64,000 nt of DNA from Lachnospiraceae bacterium AF51-6-b8A (GTDB taxonomy: Bacteria > Bacillota > Clostridia > Lachnospirales > Lachnospiraceae): the NCBI GenBank assembly GCA_027682585.1, contig JAQCZH010000004.1, positions 62,001-126,000 on the forward strand. The letters are read 5' to 3'. Below, in pieces: positions 17,461-27,145 of this stretch. The notes beneath the pieces were generated by a model. That model worked only from the letters and a program-made list of their open reading frames with translations. It ran no database searches and was not told the origin of the DNA. The position numbers and the translations under genes were made by a program. The stretch's first letter is position 1; each line of letters starts with the position of its first letter.

Positions 17461-17478
17461 TTCAACAAAAATGTTGAA
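17461..17478. promoter_or_regulatory. Inverted repeat upstream of mrp
   Basis: TTCAAC-AAAAAT-GTTGAA is a perfect inverted repeat 52 bases upstream of the mrp start, next to a TATGAT sequence on the minus strand that could be a -10. It may be a repressor site or part of the promoter. No regulator can be assigned. Confidence 0.35.
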
Positions 17479-17576
17479 TATCCAACTGTTCTCAATTCTA
17501 TACCCGTCCATCCTCTCTTTTTTTCTCAGCCACATCCGAATATCGACGAGTCATTTCATCCGTTCATCTTTGACTT

Positions 17577-18680
17577 TTACTGCCTGTCTGGATTCCCTCC
17601 GCAGGCCTCTTTCCTGGTAAAGATCTCCCTGAAACTCTCTGTGTAGGGGGCTCCCGCAATTCCATACTCCGTGACGACGCCCGCGATCAAGCTGTGGTCT
17701 GTCACATCAAATGCCGGATTGTAGACCTTGACTCTCTCAGGCGCCATGCGTTCGGAATACCACATCTCAGTGACTTCCTCCGGCGGCCTTTGTTCTATGA
17801 TGATGTCGTCACCGGTTGCCGTATGCACATCGATCGTCGAAGTCGGCGCCACGACATACAGGGGAATCCCGTACTGTCTGGCCACAGCCGCAAGCACAGA
17901 AGTACCGATCTTGTTGGCCATGTCTCCATTAGCCGCGACCCGATCACAGCCAACGAAGACGGCATCGACCCACCCTTGCTTCATGACGGAAGCTGACATA
18001 TTATCGCAGATCAGAGTCGTGTCTACGCCTGCCTCCTGAAGCTCGAAAGCTGTCAGGCGAGCTCCCTGCAGGAGAGGACGAGTCTCGTCGCAGAAGACTC
18101 GGTAACGATTTCCGGCCTCCATACCCACATAGATAGGCGCCGTGGCTGTCCCATATCGAACAGCGGCCAGTTTCCCTGCATTGCAGTGGGTCAGAATCCC
18201 GTCTCCATTCCTGATCAGGGTCATGCCGTACTCACCCAGCCTGCGGCAGACTGCAATGTCCTCCGCATAGATCTTCAGAGCTTCCTCATGCAGACAGGCA
18301 AGCCAGCCGGCCCGATCATCCTCTTCTCCGTTAAAATGGCAGATCTCCAGGCAATGCTCCATTCTCTCAAGGGCCCAGGACAGGTTCACCGCTGTCGGTC
18401 GGGAAGAATTAAGATAGTCGGACTGCTTCTTTAGCGCGAACCAGAAACCCTCATAGTCCTCTTCTTGAATCTGCTCCGCCAGAACATAGAGACCCAGAGC
18501 GGCGCAGACTCCAATGGCCGGTGCCCCGCGCACCTGCAAAAGGTAGATGGCCCTCCAGATCTCTTCTGCCTGTCTTAACTCCAAAAGTTCAATGCGCCCC
18601 GGCAATTTGGTCTGATCAATAATAATGACCGCCTTCTTTTCTTCGTCCAGACGGACAGTATCGACTTCCATAATGTTCAT
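17577..18680 (-). CDS. mtnA: S-methyl-5-thioribose-1-phosphate isomerase
   Basis: A 367-residue enzyme of methionine salvage that turns methylthioribose-1-phosphate into the ribulose form. The catalytic cysteine is in GILTHCNAGKLA (about residue 168) and the catalytic aspartate in GCDRVAANGDMANKIGT (about residue 248). RGAPAIGV near residue 54 is also conserved. ATG 18680 follows AGAGG by seven bases. No other mtn gene is next to it. The C-terminal 15 residues (RKEACGGNPDRQ region) are unlike the family core. Confidence 0.93.
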   Translation of the reverse strand: MNIMEVDTVRLDEEKKAVIIIDQTKLPGRIELLELRQAEEIWRAIYLLQVRGAPAIGVCAALGLYVLAEQIQEEDYEGFWFALKKQSDYLNSSRPTAVNLSWALERMEHCLEICHFNGEEDDRAGWLACLHEEALKIYAEDIAVCRRLGEYGMTLIRNGDGILTHCNAGKLAAVRYGTATAPIYVGMEAGNRYRVFCDETRPLLQGARLTAFELQEAGVDTTLICDNMSASVMKQGWVDAVFVGCDRVAANGDMANKIGTSVLAAVARQYGIPLYVVAPTSTIDVHTATGDDIIIEQRPPEEVTEMWYSERMAPERVKVYNPAFDVTDHSLIAGVVTEYGIAGAPYTESFREIFTRKEACGGNPDRQ

Positions 18681-18775
18681 GATCAACCTCTTTCTTGCTC
18701 GTTTCCCTGTCTGTTTGCCATTTGCCTTCCGTCGATCACCAACACTGGTTTTCTGCTAATCCGCTTCCGGTCTGA

Positions 18776-19792
18776 TCAGCGATGCTCTGCCAGTTTGTCT
18801 ATCTTCGTCCTCAAATGTCCTACATCAAGTATCGTTTCCTGCTGATAAAAGCGATAGGCCATATTCTGATCTTCCAAAAGACGCATTTCAAAAGGCATTT
18901 CTTCTGTGACAATAATATAGCATCGATCGTCTTTGCTCTTATAGTGGGGGTAGCGGCCAATCAGTCCCCGCTTCCTCAGAGAGCCATCTATGTGCCTGCG
19001 CTCCTGCTGAGCCCAGGCCTCCAATCGATTTGAAAAACGCCTGGTCGCATAGGGTCTTGAAGCCTCCTCGACCTGCTTCTGTAGTTCCTGACAGAAGACA
19101 AATCCCCGATCCGAAGCCAGATAATCAATCAGATAGCTCTTGAGTTCCTCAGCAGGCAGATTTCCAAAGGAAGCCACCAACCACTCCAGGCGCTCATCTC
19201 TGCAGTCTTTTGCCAACTGCCGCATCGCATCGACCCCATCCGAAGAATTGATGTACCATTCATCCAGATCCTCATTGATCGGGGAGAAATACCTGAGCGG
19301 GCCAAACTCCACCAACCTGGCCAGACGGATTTCCCTCTCATTGACCGCCTCCTGCCCCAGATAGGTCATTTTCTCATGAATGCTCCCCAATTGATAAACG
19401 AGACGGCGCAGGTGCTCCTCCCCCCTGACCCAGTAATGGCCAGAACGATGGTACTGATAGTAATTGCGGGACTCCTGTATCTGTGTTATCACCGCTTCAA
19501 AACCGCTTAAGAATCCCCTGTCAGCTGCAATAGATTCTGAATCTCCTCTGATAAAATCGGCAGAACCGCCTCCCATCCAGATGCGCAGATCTTCTTCCAG
19601 TCGGCTGGCATTTCTATCGGTATATCGCACCGGATCCATGTCAAGAATCAGATAGTACTCGACACAATCACTCATCATATAGGGGATATAATAGCGAGTG
19701 GACTGACTCGAATCCTGTACTGCCTCCAGCGCATCGGCCTCAATCAGCTTCTCCAGCATCACTTTCAGTTTTTCAGCGGTAATTGTCTGCAT
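18776..19792 (-). CDS. Hypothetical protein, possibly DUF3878-like
   Basis: A 338-residue soluble protein without signal peptide or membrane segments and with many charged and aromatic residues (for example NYYQYHRSGHYWVRGEEHL). No catalytic motif is recognised. Its length and composition resemble a Lachnospiraceae family that I recall as DUF3878, but this is weak. It starts at ATG 19792, just after the terminator of the butyrate operon, and ends about 95 bases before mtnA, so it may share a transcript with mtnA. Confidence 0.6.
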   Translation of the reverse strand: MQTITAEKLKVMLEKLIEADALEAVQDSSQSTRYYIPYMMSDCVEYYLILDMDPVRYTDRNASRLEEDLRIWMGGGSADFIRGDSESIAADRGFLSGFEAVITQIQESRNYYQYHRSGHYWVRGEEHLRRLVYQLGSIHEKMTYLGQEAVNEREIRLARLVEFGPLRYFSPINEDLDEWYINSSDGVDAMRQLAKDCRDERLEWLVASFGNLPAEELKSYLIDYLASDRGFVFCQELQKQVEEASRPYATRRFSNRLEAWAQQERRHIDGSLRKRGLIGRYPHYKSKDDRCYIIVTEEMPFEMRLLEDQNMAYRFYQQETILDVGHLRTKIDKLAEHR

Positions 19793-19805
19793 GGAACTTA
19801 TTATA

Positions 19806-19835
19806 ACAAAAGAAGTCCCCTCTTCGGAGGACTTC
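19806..19835 (-). terminator. Terminator of the butyrate operon
   Basis: A hairpin of GAAGTCC and GGACTTC with an inner CC/GG extension (19812-19835) is followed on the minus strand by TTTTGTT. It lies about 170 bases after etfA and directly before the next minus-strand gene, which it would insulate. Confidence 0.7.
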
Positions 19836-20004
19836 TCTCTATGGTTCCAGAAGAAATGTTGGGGGCAATATCAATCCGAATAACACGGATCAGCGCTCAG
19901 GATACCCGTTCGTGCTGAAAGTACCCTGACGGTAAACCCGTCATCATGACCTGACGGCCAAGACACATCGCTTGCAGCAATCCAGATTGGCTTTTGCCAA
20001 TCCC

Positions 20005-21066
20005 TTAGTCTGCTTTCTTGGCCTTCTCTGCCTTGATCGCCTCGGTCAGAGCGGGAACGATCTTCTGATAGTCGCCGACAATGCCGTAGCTTGCCACATC
20101 GAAGATGGGCGCGTCCGGGTCCTTATTGATGGCGATGATCACGTCAGACTCTTCCATGCCTGCCACATGCTGGATGGCTCCGGAGATGCCGATGGCGAAG
20201 TAGAGGTTGGGGCGAACGGTCTTGCCGGTCTGACCGACCTGCAGATCATGCGGTTTCCAGCCGGAATCAACAACAGCACGGGAGCAGGAAACCTCTCCTC
20301 CAAGAGCCTTGGCCAGATCCTCGAGAATCTTGAAATTCTCAGGGGACCCTACACCGCGGCCTCCGGATACCAGAATCTTAGCCTGCTGAATATCAACTGT
20401 CTGCGCAGCGCTCTTTACAACATCTAAGATCTCGACGAAGCGACAATTCTCCTCGATATGTGCATCAAAAGGAATTACCTCTGCCTTGCGGCCGGCCTCA
20501 GGAGCAATCTTCTGCATAACGCCGGGACGAACGGTTGCCATTTGTGGACGGTTGTCGGGGCAGGCGATGGTAGCAATCGTATTGCCGCCGAAGGCGGGAC
20601 GGGTCATAAGAAGCTGATTGTGCTTCTGCTCACCGTTTGCGGGGGGATTGATGGGGAAATCACCAATCTCAAGAGAAGTACAGTCAGCAGTCAGTCCGGT
20701 CGCAACACGAGCGGAAACGGTAGGACCAAGGTCACGGCCAATCGCAGTCGCTCCAACCAGGAAGATCTCCGGCTTGAATTCCCTGATCACTGCTGCAAGG
20801 GCCTGCGCGTATGGCTCTGTGCGATAGGTCTCAAGCCTGGGATCATCGACAAGAATAACCTTGTCGGCACCATACTCACCCAGCTTGTCTGTCAAATCTG
20901 CCACATGAGACCCCAGAAGAACTGCGGTGACGTCTTCCTTTAAGTCTGCCGCCAGCTTCCTGGCCTCACCCAGAAGTTCCAGGGAAATATTTGAAATCTT
21001 GTTGTCAACCTGCTGAGCGAAAATATATACGCCCTTATAGGCTTCGATATTAGCTGTCTTACCCAT
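20005..21066 (-). CDS. etfA: Electron transfer flavoprotein, alpha subunit
   Basis: A 353-residue FAD protein that pairs with EtfB. The C-terminal FAD domain shows SGGRGVGSPENF, GCSRAVVDSGW-type sequence (here SCSRAVVDSGWKPHD), VGQTGKTVRPNLYFAIGISGAIQHVAGM and INKDPDAPIFDVASYGIVGD, all standard. Next to butyryl-CoA dehydrogenase it probably forms the Bcd-Etf complex, which in clostridia couples crotonyl-CoA reduction to ferredoxin reduction. It ends the operon. Confidence 0.94.
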   Translation of the reverse strand: MGKTANIEAYKGVYIFAQQVDNKISNISLELLGEARKLAADLKEDVTAVLLGSHVADLTDKLGEYGADKVILVDDPRLETYRTEPYAQALAAVIREFKPEIFLVGATAIGRDLGPTVSARVATGLTADCTSLEIGDFPINPPANGEQKHNQLLMTRPAFGGNTIATIACPDNRPQMATVRPGVMQKIAPEAGRKAEVIPFDAHIEENCRFVEILDVVKSAAQTVDIQQAKILVSGGRGVGSPENFKILEDLAKALGGEVSCSRAVVDSGWKPHDLQVGQTGKTVRPNLYFAIGISGAIQHVAGMEESDVIIAINKDPDAPIFDVASYGIVGDYQKIVPALTEAIKAEKAKKAD

Positions 21067-21087
21067 TTATTTCACCACTTTCTTTGC

Positions 21088-21870
21088 TTAGATAATGTGC
21101 TTTGTTACCAGCTTATCCATGACATAGTCAACGGAAGCACTGGGATCCAGCTCAACCTTCTCGCCGGCGCCCTTGCGGACCTTGTCGGAGGCGCGGGCGA
21201 TCTTGGTGGGAGAACCTGCCAGACCTATGTTGGAATCATCCAGCTCCTTCAGGTCAGCCCTGCCCCAAGTGGTGATCTCAGCGTCAACAGCATCCCAGAT
21301 CCCGGCAGGGGTCATATAACGGGGCTCATTGAGTTCTGAGAGAGCGGTGATGAGAACAGGCATCTTAGCCTTAACCATATGGTAACGATCCTCATACTGG
21401 CGCTTAACGACAACAGCATCACCCTCAACCTTAACCTCCTCAGCATAGCTGATGACGGGAAGGCCAAGGTGCTCAGCGATCTGGGGGCCGACCTGGGCGG
21501 TATCGCCATCAATAGCCTGGCGTCCGGCGAAGATAATATCATAATCCAGATTGCGAAGCGCCGCCGCAAGGGTGGAGGATGTCGCCCAGGTATCAGCGCC
21601 GCCCAGGCAGCGATCGGTCACTAAGACAGCCTTGTCAGCTCCCATTGCCAGAGCCTCGCGAAGGGCATCTGCTGCCTTGGGAAGGCCCATGGTCAGTACT
21701 GTAACCTCAGCACCGTACTGATCCTTCAGGCGCAGGGCAGCCTCCAGGCCAGCCTTGTCATCCGGGTTCATAATGGTCATCATGGCCGCTCTGTTCAAGG
21801 TTCCATCGGGATTAAATACGACGCCGCCCTTGGTATCCGGAACCTGCTTAATACATACAACGATTTTCAT
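21088..21870 (-). CDS. etfB: Electron transfer flavoprotein, beta subunit
   Basis: A 260-residue subunit of the Bcd-Etf complex. It opens with MKIVVCIKQVPDTKGGVVF and carries the conserved ALAMGADKAVLVTDR and AGRQAIDGDTAQVGPQIAEHL. In bifurcating clostridial complexes EtfB binds NADH at the second flavin. Those relatives share the GADKAVLVTD region, so bifurcation is plausible but not proven. It starts 38 bases after bcd ends and lies 21 bases before etfA. Confidence 0.94.
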   Translation of the reverse strand: MKIVVCIKQVPDTKGGVVFNPDGTLNRAAMMTIMNPDDKAGLEAALRLKDQYGAEVTVLTMGLPKAADALREALAMGADKAVLVTDRCLGGADTWATSSTLAAALRNLDYDIIFAGRQAIDGDTAQVGPQIAEHLGLPVISYAEEVKVEGDAVVVKRQYEDRYHMVKAKMPVLITALSELNEPRYMTPAGIWDAVDAEITTWGRADLKELDDSNIGLAGSPTKIARASDKVRKGAGEKVELDPSASVDYVMDKLVTKHII

Positions 21871-21908
21871 GTATCTACACTCCTATCTCAATTCTGCAAA
21901 TGTTCCGC

Positions 21909-23063
21909 TTATCTGAGCATACCGGCAGAAATAACCATCCTCTGCACCTCAGATGTACCCTCATAGATCTCGGTGATCTTGGCGTCACGCATCATGCGCT
22001 CGACCTCGTACTCTCTGGTGTAACCGTAACCGCCGTGCAACTGAACCGCCTTGGTGGTAACCTCCATGGCAGCCTCAGCGGCGAAGAGCTTAGCCTCGGC
22101 GGCCTCCTCAGAAAATCTTGGCTTTTCAGCCTTAGCGCAGGCAGCGCGATATACCAGATACTTGGCCGCGTCCATGCGGGTCTTCATATCAGCCAGCTGG
22201 AACTGGGTATTCTGAAAAGCGCCGATGGAACGTCCAAACTGTTTTCTCTCCATAACGAAGGCAACCGTGCGGTCAATTGCTCCCTCACCTAAGCCAAGGG
22301 CCTGGGCAGCGATACCGATTCGGCCGCCGTCTAAGGTGTGCATCGCTTCCTGGAAGCCCTTACCGCGCCGACCAAGCAGATTCTCCTTGGGGATCTTGCA
22401 GTCCTGGAAGATCAGCTCATAAGTGGCTGAACCGCGGATACCCATCTTCTTCTCCTTGGTACCGAAAGTAAATCCAGGTGTTCCCTTCTCTACAATGAAA
22501 GCGGAGAACAGCTTCTTAGAGCGGCCGCGCTTATCCTCAACCGTGTCGGTAACAGCAATGATGATATAGATGTCCGCTTCCTTACCATTGGTAATGAAAC
22601 ACTTGGAGCCATTCAGGATCCAGCCGTCCTCAACTTCAACGGCCTTAGTCTGCGCTCCCTGCGCATCCGTGCCTGCGCCAGGCTCGGTCAGGCCAAAAGC
22701 GCCCAGTTTCTCGCCCTTTGCAAGAGGAACCAGATATTTCTGCTTCTGCTCCTCTGTACCATAATTTAAGATAGGGTCACAGCAGAGGGAAGAATGGGCA
22801 GACAGGGCAACCGCGGTTGTGCCGCAGACCTTGGCCAACTCCTCAATTGCCATGACATACGTCAGGGGATCGCACCCCTGGCCGCCGTACTCTCTCGGAA
22901 CGGCGATTCCCAGAAAACCGGCCTTAGCCATTTTCTCAATGGTCTCGCGAGGGAAGCGCTCTTCTTCGTCCACATCCTTAGCCAGAGGCTTTACCTCATT
23001 CTCAGCGAAGTTCTTAAAGAGCTCGCGGGCCATCTCATGCTTTTTATCTAACGTGAAATCCAT
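21909..23063 (-). CDS. bcd: Butyryl-CoA dehydrogenase (acyl-CoA dehydrogenase)
   Basis: A 384-residue FAD enzyme that reduces crotonyl-CoA to butyryl-CoA. It has the acyl-CoA dehydrogenase signatures [16 protein letters not shown] (about 124-139) and [20 protein letters not shown] near the C-terminus, and the catalytic glutamate in [14 protein letters not shown]. The length is typical. Its operon position between hbd and etfB supports the butyrate role over a general acyl-CoA dehydrogenase. Confidence 0.94.
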   Translation of the reverse strand: MDFTLDKKHEMARELFKNFAENEVKPLAKDVDEEERFPRETIEKMAKAGFLGIAVPREYGGQGCDPLTYVMAIEELAKVCGTTAVALSAHSSLCCDPILNYGTEEQKQKYLVPLAKGEKLGAFGLTEPGAGTDAQGAQTKAVEVEDGWILNGSKCFITNGKEADIYIIIAVTDTVEDKRGRSKKLFSAFIVEKGTPGFTFGTKEKKMGIRGSATYELIFQDCKIPKENLLGRRGKGFQEAMHTLDGGRIGIAAQALGLGEGAIDRTVAFVMERKQFGRSIGAFQNTQFQLADMKTRMDAAKYLVYRAACAKAEKPRFSEEAAEAKLFAAEAAMEVTTKAVQLHGGYGYTREYEVERMMRDAKITEIYEGTSEVQRMVISAGMLR

Positions 23064-23087
23064 GGATAATCTCCTTCATCCTTTATC

Positions 23088-23927
23088 TTACTTGCTGTAA
23101 TCGTAGAAACCGATTCCGGTCTTTCTTCCCAGCTTACCGGCACGAACCATCTTGCGAAGCAGGACATGGGCGCGGTACTTGGAGTCATGCGTCTCGTTAT
23201 AGAGGACGTCCATGATTGCCAGGCAGACATCCAGACCGATCAGATCGCCCAGAGCCAGGGGACCCATGGGATGATTGGCACCCAGCTGCATGGCAGTGTC
23301 AATATCTTCAACAGAAGCGACCCCGTCCGCATAGATGCTGACTGCCTCATTGATCATGGGGATTAAGATCCGGTTGACTACGAAGCCCGGAGCCTCATTG
23401 ACCTGAACCGGGGTCTTGCCGATCCTCTTAGCTACATCAACAATGAAATCGCGGAGTTCATCCGGTGTGTTACCACCCTGGATCACCTCGATCAGCTTCA
23501 TAACAGGAGCCGGATTAAAGAAATGCATGCCAATGACGGGACGATCCAGTCCCTGACCGATCTCGGTAATAGACAAAGAGGAGGTATTGGTTGCGAACCT
23601 GCAGGAAGCGGGAACGATCTCCTGCAGTTCCTTGAAGGTCTGACGCTTGATCTCCATATTCTCAATGGCAGCCTCGATGATCAGATCCGCATCCGTGCAG
23701 ATATCCTTGGTGCCGGTTGTGATCTTGGCCAGGATTGCATCTGCCGCAGCCTGCTCCATCTTCCCCTTGGCAACTCTCCTTGCAAGCCCCTTCTCGATCT
23801 TGGCCTTGCCGCCTGCGGCGAACTCATCATTGATATCCGTCAGATATACCTCAAAGCCCTCGGTCTGTGCAAATGCCTGCGCAATACCACTTCCCATGGT
23901 ACCTGCACCAATAACGCCTACTTTCAT
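23088..23927 (-). CDS. hbd: 3-hydroxybutyryl-CoA dehydrogenase
   Basis: A 279-residue NAD(P)-dependent enzyme that reduces acetoacetyl-CoA. It opens with the nucleotide-binding MKVGVIGAGTMGSGIAQAFA, has the catalytic histidine in GMHFFNPAPVMKLIEVI, and NEAPGFVVNRILIPMINEA further on. It lies about 220 bases after the thiolase gene and 24 bases before bcd. No crotonase gene lies between hbd and bcd or anywhere else in the window. Confidence 0.95.
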   Translation of the reverse strand: MKVGVIGAGTMGSGIAQAFAQTEGFEVYLTDINDEFAAGGKAKIEKGLARRVAKGKMEQAAADAILAKITTGTKDICTDADLIIEAAIENMEIKRQTFKELQEIVPASCRFATNTSSLSITEIGQGLDRPVIGMHFFNPAPVMKLIEVIQGGNTPDELRDFIVDVAKRIGKTPVQVNEAPGFVVNRILIPMINEAVSIYADGVASVEDIDTAMQLGANHPMGPLALGDLIGLDVCLAIMDVLYNETHDSKYRAHVLLRKMVRAGKLGRKTGIGFYDYSK

Positions 23928-24144
23928 TTGTCATCCTCCTGAGATCAATCTCAATCTAAAACACCAGTGACTGCGAAATGCCAAGACGAACCGTTCTCCA
24001 TGCCATATCTGAATTCAAATACAGCCGCAACATATCATATCTGTCTTTCATTTTCACAGCCACAAGTTATCTTAATTCTAACTGCTTCAACTGTTAAGAA
24101 GCAAAAACAGCTGGCCCTTTCTGCTCTCCCGGCAGAAATCCGGC

Positions 24145-25344
24145 TTATGCCTGGTACTTTCTGACGATAGCGGCACAGCCCATGCCGCCGCCAATGCAGA
24201 GAGTTGCCAGGCCAGTCTTGGCATTGGCATCCTGATCCATCTCGTGGAGCAGAGTAACCAGAATTCTCGCGCCGGAAGCACCTACGGGATGACCCAGAGC
24301 AATTGCGCCGCCATTGGGGTTCACCTTGGACATATCAAATCCCAGATCTCTTGCGACAGCAACAGACTGCGCGGCAAAGGCCTCGTTGGCCTCGATCATA
24401 TCCATCTGATCTACCGTCATACCGGTTCTCTTCATGACATTCTTAACCGCTGCGACAGGTCCGACACCCATGATGGTCGGGTCAACACCGCCCATAGCGC
24501 CGCCGACATACTCAGCCAGAATGTTCTTGACACCAAGCTCCTTGGCCTTCTCTTCACTCATAACCACGATGGCTGCGGCACCGTCATTGATGCCTGAAGC
24601 ATTACCGGCAGTAACAAGGCCGCCCTCCTTGCCGGAACAGCAGCGAAGCTTGCCAAGGCTCTCGGCAGTCGTACCGGGACGGGGTCCCTCATCCGTATCA
24701 ACAACATAGTCACCCTTCTTGCGGTCATGCAGGGTAACAGGGACGATCTCATTCTTAAATGCGCCTCTTGCCATAGCCTTCTCGGCCTTCTGCTGAGACT
24801 CAGCCGCAAACGCATCCAGTTCCTCGCGAGTCAATCCCCACTGCTCAGCGACATTCTCAGCGGTGATCATCATGTGATAATGATTGAAGGCGTCCGTCAG
24901 CGCATCGTTAACCATCGTATCTACCAGAGTTCCATTATTCATACGATAGCCAAAGCGGGCGTTAGGCAGGGCGTACGGAGCCATAGACATATTCTCCATA
25001 CCGCCGGCAACCACAATATCAGCCTCACCGGCCTTGATCATATTGGCAGCCTCAACGACGCACTTAAGACCGGAACCACATACAACGTTCAGAGTCAGAG
25101 CCGGAACTTCCACGGGAATACCGGCCTTGATGGAAGCCTGACGGGCAACATTCTGTCCAAGACCAGCCTGAATCACACAGCCCATCTTCACCTCGTCGAC
25201 CATCTTGGGGTCAACACCGGCTCTGTTTAAAGCTTCCCTGATAACGACAGCTCCAAGTTCCACTGCCGAAGTCTTGGCAAAAGCCCCCCCCATCTTACCG
25301 ATGGCTGTACGACAAGCACCTGCTAATACAACTTTCTTTGCCAT
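24145..25344 (-). CDS. thl: Acetyl-CoA C-acetyltransferase (thiolase)
   Basis: A 399-residue thiolase that condenses two acetyl-CoA to acetoacetyl-CoA. Active-site elements are the cysteine in [12 protein letters not shown] (about residue 88), [19 protein letters not shown] and the C-terminal [12 protein letters not shown]. The start is ATG 25344 behind AAGGAG; a frame open 119 codons further upstream crosses the promoter and the Rex-type site and is not coding. It heads the butyrate operon. Confidence 0.95.
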   Translation of the reverse strand: MAKKVVLAGACRTAIGKMGGAFAKTSAVELGAVVIREALNRAGVDPKMVDEVKMGCVIQAGLGQNVARQASIKAGIPVEVPALTLNVVCGSGLKCVVEAANMIKAGEADIVVAGGMENMSMAPYALPNARFGYRMNNGTLVDTMVNDALTDAFNHYHMMITAENVAEQWGLTREELDAFAAESQQKAEKAMARGAFKNEIVPVTLHDRKKGDYVVDTDEGPRPGTTAESLGKLRCCSGKEGGLVTAGNASGINDGAAAIVVMSEEKAKELGVKNILAEYVGGAMGGVDPTIMGVGPVAAVKNVMKRTGMTVDQMDMIEANEAFAAQSVAVARDLGFDMSKVNPNGGAIALGHPVGASGARILVTLLHEMDQDANAKTGLATLCIGGGMGCAAIVRKYQA

Positions 25345-25421
25345 AGTTTTCTCCTTACCTGTATGGATTTCCTGCTGCGAGGACACTCCTTCCCGGTCAA
25401 TCCTCCCTGTGACAGAGAGGC

Positions 25422-25444
25422 AAATGTCTGTCAAGCAGACATTT
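25422..25444 (-). promoter_or_regulatory. Hairpin in the thl leader
   Basis: AAATGTCTG-TCAAG-CAGACATTT is a perfect 9-bp stem with a 5-base loop, placed in the untranslated leader between the Rex-type site and the thl start. No T-run follows, so it is not a terminator; it may stabilise the mRNA 5' end. Confidence 0.4.
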
Positions 25445-25470
25445 CTTCCTGATCCGGCAGTTTTGACTCT

Positions 25471-25492
25471 TCTTGTTATTTTTTTAACAAGA
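25471..25492. promoter_or_regulatory. Rex-type operator upstream of the butyrate operon
   Basis: TCTTGTTA-TTTTTT-TAACAAGA is a 22-base inverted repeat with TTGTTA-N6-TAACAA at its core, one base off the Firmicutes Rex consensus TTGTTAANNNNTTAACAA. It lies about 130 bases upstream of thl. Rex senses the NADH/NAD ratio and is known to control thl-crt-bcd genes in clostridia. A TTGATT and a TAACAA 16 bases apart on the minus strand could be the promoter it covers. Confidence 0.8.
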
Positions 25493-25557
25493 ACAATCAA
25501 AAAAAATAGGCCGCCCACGCTTACTGTTTGAGGATAGCACAAGAAAAACCCCCAAAC

Positions 25558-25577
25558 AAGGGGCAATATTGCCCCTT
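25558..25577 (-). terminator. 20-bp palindrome, probable terminator of the SleB-type gene
   Basis: AAGGGGCAATATTGCCCCTT is a perfect 20-bp inverted repeat (8-bp stem if ATAT forms the loop). On the minus strand it is followed by GTTTGGGGGTTTTTC. It lies 99 bases after the stop of the hydrolase gene and upstream of the thl promoter. Confidence 0.55.
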
Positions 25578-25675
25578 CCCCGGCGTACATTTCAGAGTTG
25601 CGATGAACGTGACACCTTTCTGATGCCAAAAGTAATTCCGCCCTTAGAATGTAATTCACCACCGCCTGTCTTCCG

Positions 25676-27034
25676 TCAGGAGTTCTGAACAATCCTGCCA
25701 AAGAAGACAGTGTTTCCCATAATAACGGATCCGGCGGGTTTGGAATTTGAAGCCGCCCAGAAGAAGCAGAGATTGGTATTTCTCTTCCCGTTCAAAACAT
25801 CCAGGGCTGCCTGACGACATGACTGGTAGGATCTTGATGTCTTTAAGAGTGTATCTCTGCCGTCATAGAAATAGTTGAACATCACCTGATTGTTCCATTT
25901 CCCTTCCCTCTTGATCCAGGTGGGTTCAAACTGACCATATGCGAAAATCACACTGTGAATGGAACCAGGAAAATAGGAACTGCGGACGCGATTCAGCACC
26001 ACAGAGCCAACTCCTAACTGAACCCGATACCCCTCATTTCCGGCCTCACAGAAGATAATATTGGTCAACTCTTCCAGTTCTTGCTGTGAATAGCCCATGG
26101 GCTTGACCCAATAGTCTGTTCCCGCCTGTCCCTGCGCATGCGTTGCTTTCCAGCCGGAGCTTCCCGCTGAAGAACTGCTTCCATCCCCCTTTTTCTCTGT
26201 GGCACCGGGCTTTCCTGTTTCCTGACTCTTTGCCTGTTTGGCCGCCTCGGCCTCCGCCTTGCGGGCAAGCTGCTCCGCCTCAGCCAATTTACGCGCCTCA
26301 TTTCTCTTCTGCTCCGCTTCCAGAGCCGCCTGCATATCAGAAACCGCCTTATCTGCGTCAGCTAACTCCTTCTGCGCTCCAGACAGATTCGCATACTTAT
26401 CCTTGAGATCATCAGAGGCATTGGCAAGCAGTCCATTCAGCTCCTCTTGCTGGCCAGAAAGCGTCGTCTGTTTCTGCTGCAGAGAATCCTGCTGCTTTGA
26501 GAGATCTGCCGACTTGGCGTCAATCTCCTTCTGCAGATTCTCCAACTCTCCAATCATCTTCTGCTCATACCGGGTCAACTGGGCCGTATAGTTAAACTTA
26601 GCCAGAAATTCAGCGAAATTCTCAGAGGAGAAGAGAATGGCCATCAGCTCATTGGAATCCCCCTGCTCATACATGTAGCGAATCCGAAGCTTCATAGCCG
26701 CTAAACGCTCAGATTTCTGCGCCTGTGCCCGTCCCAGCTGGTCCTGCAGGTCACTGATCCTGTGACTGTTATCATCAATTGACTGCTGCGTCGTCTCAAT
26801 CTGCCCGGCCACCTGCGCCAGTTGTCCCTCCAGTCCATGCTTGGTCCCCGCCGCCTGATCCGCTTGGGACTTGGCGTCATTCACCCGGTCCTGTGCCTGT
26901 TTCTTCTGCTGCCTGAGATCTTCCAGAGAATTCTCTGCATGAACCTGTATCTCAGCGATTGACAGCGTGGTGACCGTAAGACTGACTGCCAAAAAAAGAA
27001 CCAGTATTTTCATTTTGCGATTACCGTAAATCAT
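25676..27034 (-). CDS. Secreted cell wall hydrolase: coiled coil plus SleB-type domain
   Basis: A 452-residue exported protein. A signal peptide (about 8-33, [20 protein letters not shown]) precedes a long coiled coil (about 35-250, rich in Gln, Ala, Lys and Leu, as in FtsX-linked PcsB/CwlO-type proteins). A Ser/Gly/Lys linker follows, then a C-terminal Hydrolase_2 domain (about 310-452) with the catalytic glutamate in [12 protein letters not shown] and a [13 protein letters not shown] segment. SleB-type domains cut cortex peptidoglycan, but such coiled-coil hybrids are also found in vegetative cells. ATG 27034 is chosen for its AGAGGG site. Confidence 0.85.
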   Translation of the reverse strand: MIYGNRKMKILVLFLAVSLTVTTLSIAEIQVHAENSLEDLRQQKKQAQDRVNDAKSQADQAAGTKHGLEGQLAQVAGQIETTQQSIDDNSHRISDLQDQLGRAQAQKSERLAAMKLRIRYMYEQGDSNELMAILFSSENFAEFLAKFNYTAQLTRYEQKMIGELENLQKEIDAKSADLSKQQDSLQQKQTTLSGQQEELNGLLANASDDLKDKYANLSGAQKELADADKAVSDMQAALEAEQKRNEARKLAEAEQLARKAEAEAAKQAKSQETGKPGATEKKGDGSSSSAGSSGWKATHAQGQAGTDYWVKPMGYSQQELEELTNIIFCEAGNEGYRVQLGVGSVVLNRVRSSYFPGSIHSVIFAYGQFEPTWIKREGKWNNQVMFNYFYDGRDTLLKTSRSYQSCRQAALDVLNGKRNTNLCFFWAASNSKPAGSVIMGNTVFFGRIVQNS

Positions 27035-27145
27035 AATCCCTCTTTTGCCATCTGATCCAATCATGTAATCAGAGGACTTATGCCTCTATCGTTTTCATCA
27101 ATCCGCCATTATCCAACTGTTTTCATAAAACAAATTACAAGGACA

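Noticed and set aside
25558-25577. 20-bp palindrome as a second operator for the butyrate operon
   Set aside because: Its place after the SleB-type gene and the T-rich sequence on the minus strand fit a terminator better.
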